A stretch of DNA of 64,000 bases, taken from positions 62,001 to 126,000 of the forward strand of contig CACWPQ010000002.1 in NCBI GenBank assembly GCA_902762805.1, read 5' to 3'. Of this stretch, positions 63,859 to 64,000 are shown in pieces. The position numbers and the translations under genes were made by a program. Within the stretch, counting starts at the first letter, position 1. Every line of letters starts with the position of its first letter. The notes under the pieces are model-generated. The model made no database searches and was not told where the DNA came from. It worked only from the letters and a program-made list of their open reading frames with translations. This stretch comes from an uncultured Bacteroidota bacterium. Lineage in GTDB: Bacteria > Bacteroidota > Bacteroidia > Bacteroidales > P3.

Positions 63859-64000
63859 TGGCCACTGATTTCACTATATCGAAGAGTTTTTTCTTTTCGC
63901 GGTTCCAGTCGAAGTCGGCACGTGCGGCGGCGAAGTCGTAGTCGGCCTTGGGGCGTGCGAGGACATGCTCGACGGCGTCGGCCAGGGCGTCGGGGCCTGG
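63851..64000 (-). CDS. C-terminal end of a probable glycosyltransferase (runs off the window)
   Basis: The last 49 codons of a minus-strand gene are present: PGPDALADAVEHVLARPKAD followed by YDFAAARADFDWNREKKKLF and a stop at 63851. The D-ALADAV-x-L and DWN..... pattern resembles the C-terminus of family 4 glycosyltransferases, but the fragment is too short to be sure. It is upstream of lepB on the same strand. Confidence 0.5.
   Translation of the reverse strand, partial: PGPDALADAVEHVLARPKADYDFAAARADFDWNREKKKLFDIVKSVASY

Overview
The window is 64 kb of chromosome from a member of the Bacteroidota, most likely an uncultured, GC-rich member of the order Bacteroidales. The evidence is the gene content (GldH, two proteins with type IX secretion sorting domains, DUF4293, DUF1599, DUF6266, a GWxTD protein, PorT-like barrels, a long two-part signal peptidase I) and repeated Bacteroides-type promoters (TAnnTTTG at -7). 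Most genes are very rich in C at the third codon position. A few loci (9.1-9.9 kb and 35.1-38.0 kb) are clearly AT-richer and look acquired.

Layout. 1-3.8 kb, minus: ftsH (partial), rsfS, tsaE, DUF4293, a DoxX-type membrane protein and DUF1599, preceded by a short leader with its own promoter and terminator. 4.2-9.0 kb, plus: folP overlapping the diadenylate cyclase gene cdaA, then a large M16 peptidase. 9.0-11.4 kb: accessory patch with a zinc-ribbon protein, a decayed MNT/HEPN toxin-antitoxin pair and a DUF6266 gene read through into the MNT. 11.7-17.3 kb: tRNA-Asn, a DPP IV-type peptidase, a barrel protein, gltX and an OmpH-like lipoprotein. 17.5-24.8 kb, minus: glycosyltransferase, lipid A-type acyltransferase, GWxTD protein, Pif1-like helicase and nadE. 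25.0-34.2 kb, plus: topA, a GT2 fusion protein, barrel protein, coaD, recG, a short GNAT and mltG. 34.2-35.1 kb is gene-free and repeat-rich. 35.1-38.6 kb: DUF2971 protein and a BspA-like surface protein. 38.7-42.4 kb, minus: histidine kinase, LolE-like permease, tpiA. 42.8-46.6 kb, plus: serC, serA, an ATP-grasp-like protein, mntP. 46.6-50.8 kb: two ECF sigma modules back to back. 51.1-57.1 kb, plus: T9SS surface protein, asd, gldH, uvrC. 57.2-64.0 kb, minus: hflX, GT4, a gyrA/parC-type subunit, lepB and the end of another gene, probably a glycosyltransferase.

The most striking property is the density of small dispersed repeats, many of them translated in frame inside conserved proteins. One class is built of heptamers (GTGGCCA, CCACTGA, CCTCCGA, GGAATTA, AAAATTG and others), often arranged as long inverted repeats. 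Such repeats form inserts in UvrC (two), a GT4, a GT2, MntP and an ATP-grasp protein, and supply the ends of others. Unrelated proteins share repeat-derived peptides: SGQLAD in UvrC and GT4; QAIxQxxNxAI in Pif1, ParC and probably Asd; EELGIRN in LolE and the GNAT. A second family is intergenic: a palindrome around CCCATCGATGGG followed by C-rich units recurring every 11 bp. Other small hairpin families sit at the topA stop codon and inside mltG; folP carries an insert of a further kind. This resembles the Rickettsia palindromic elements and the heptameric STRR repeats of cyanobacteria in style. I cannot tell from one window whether the family is already described.
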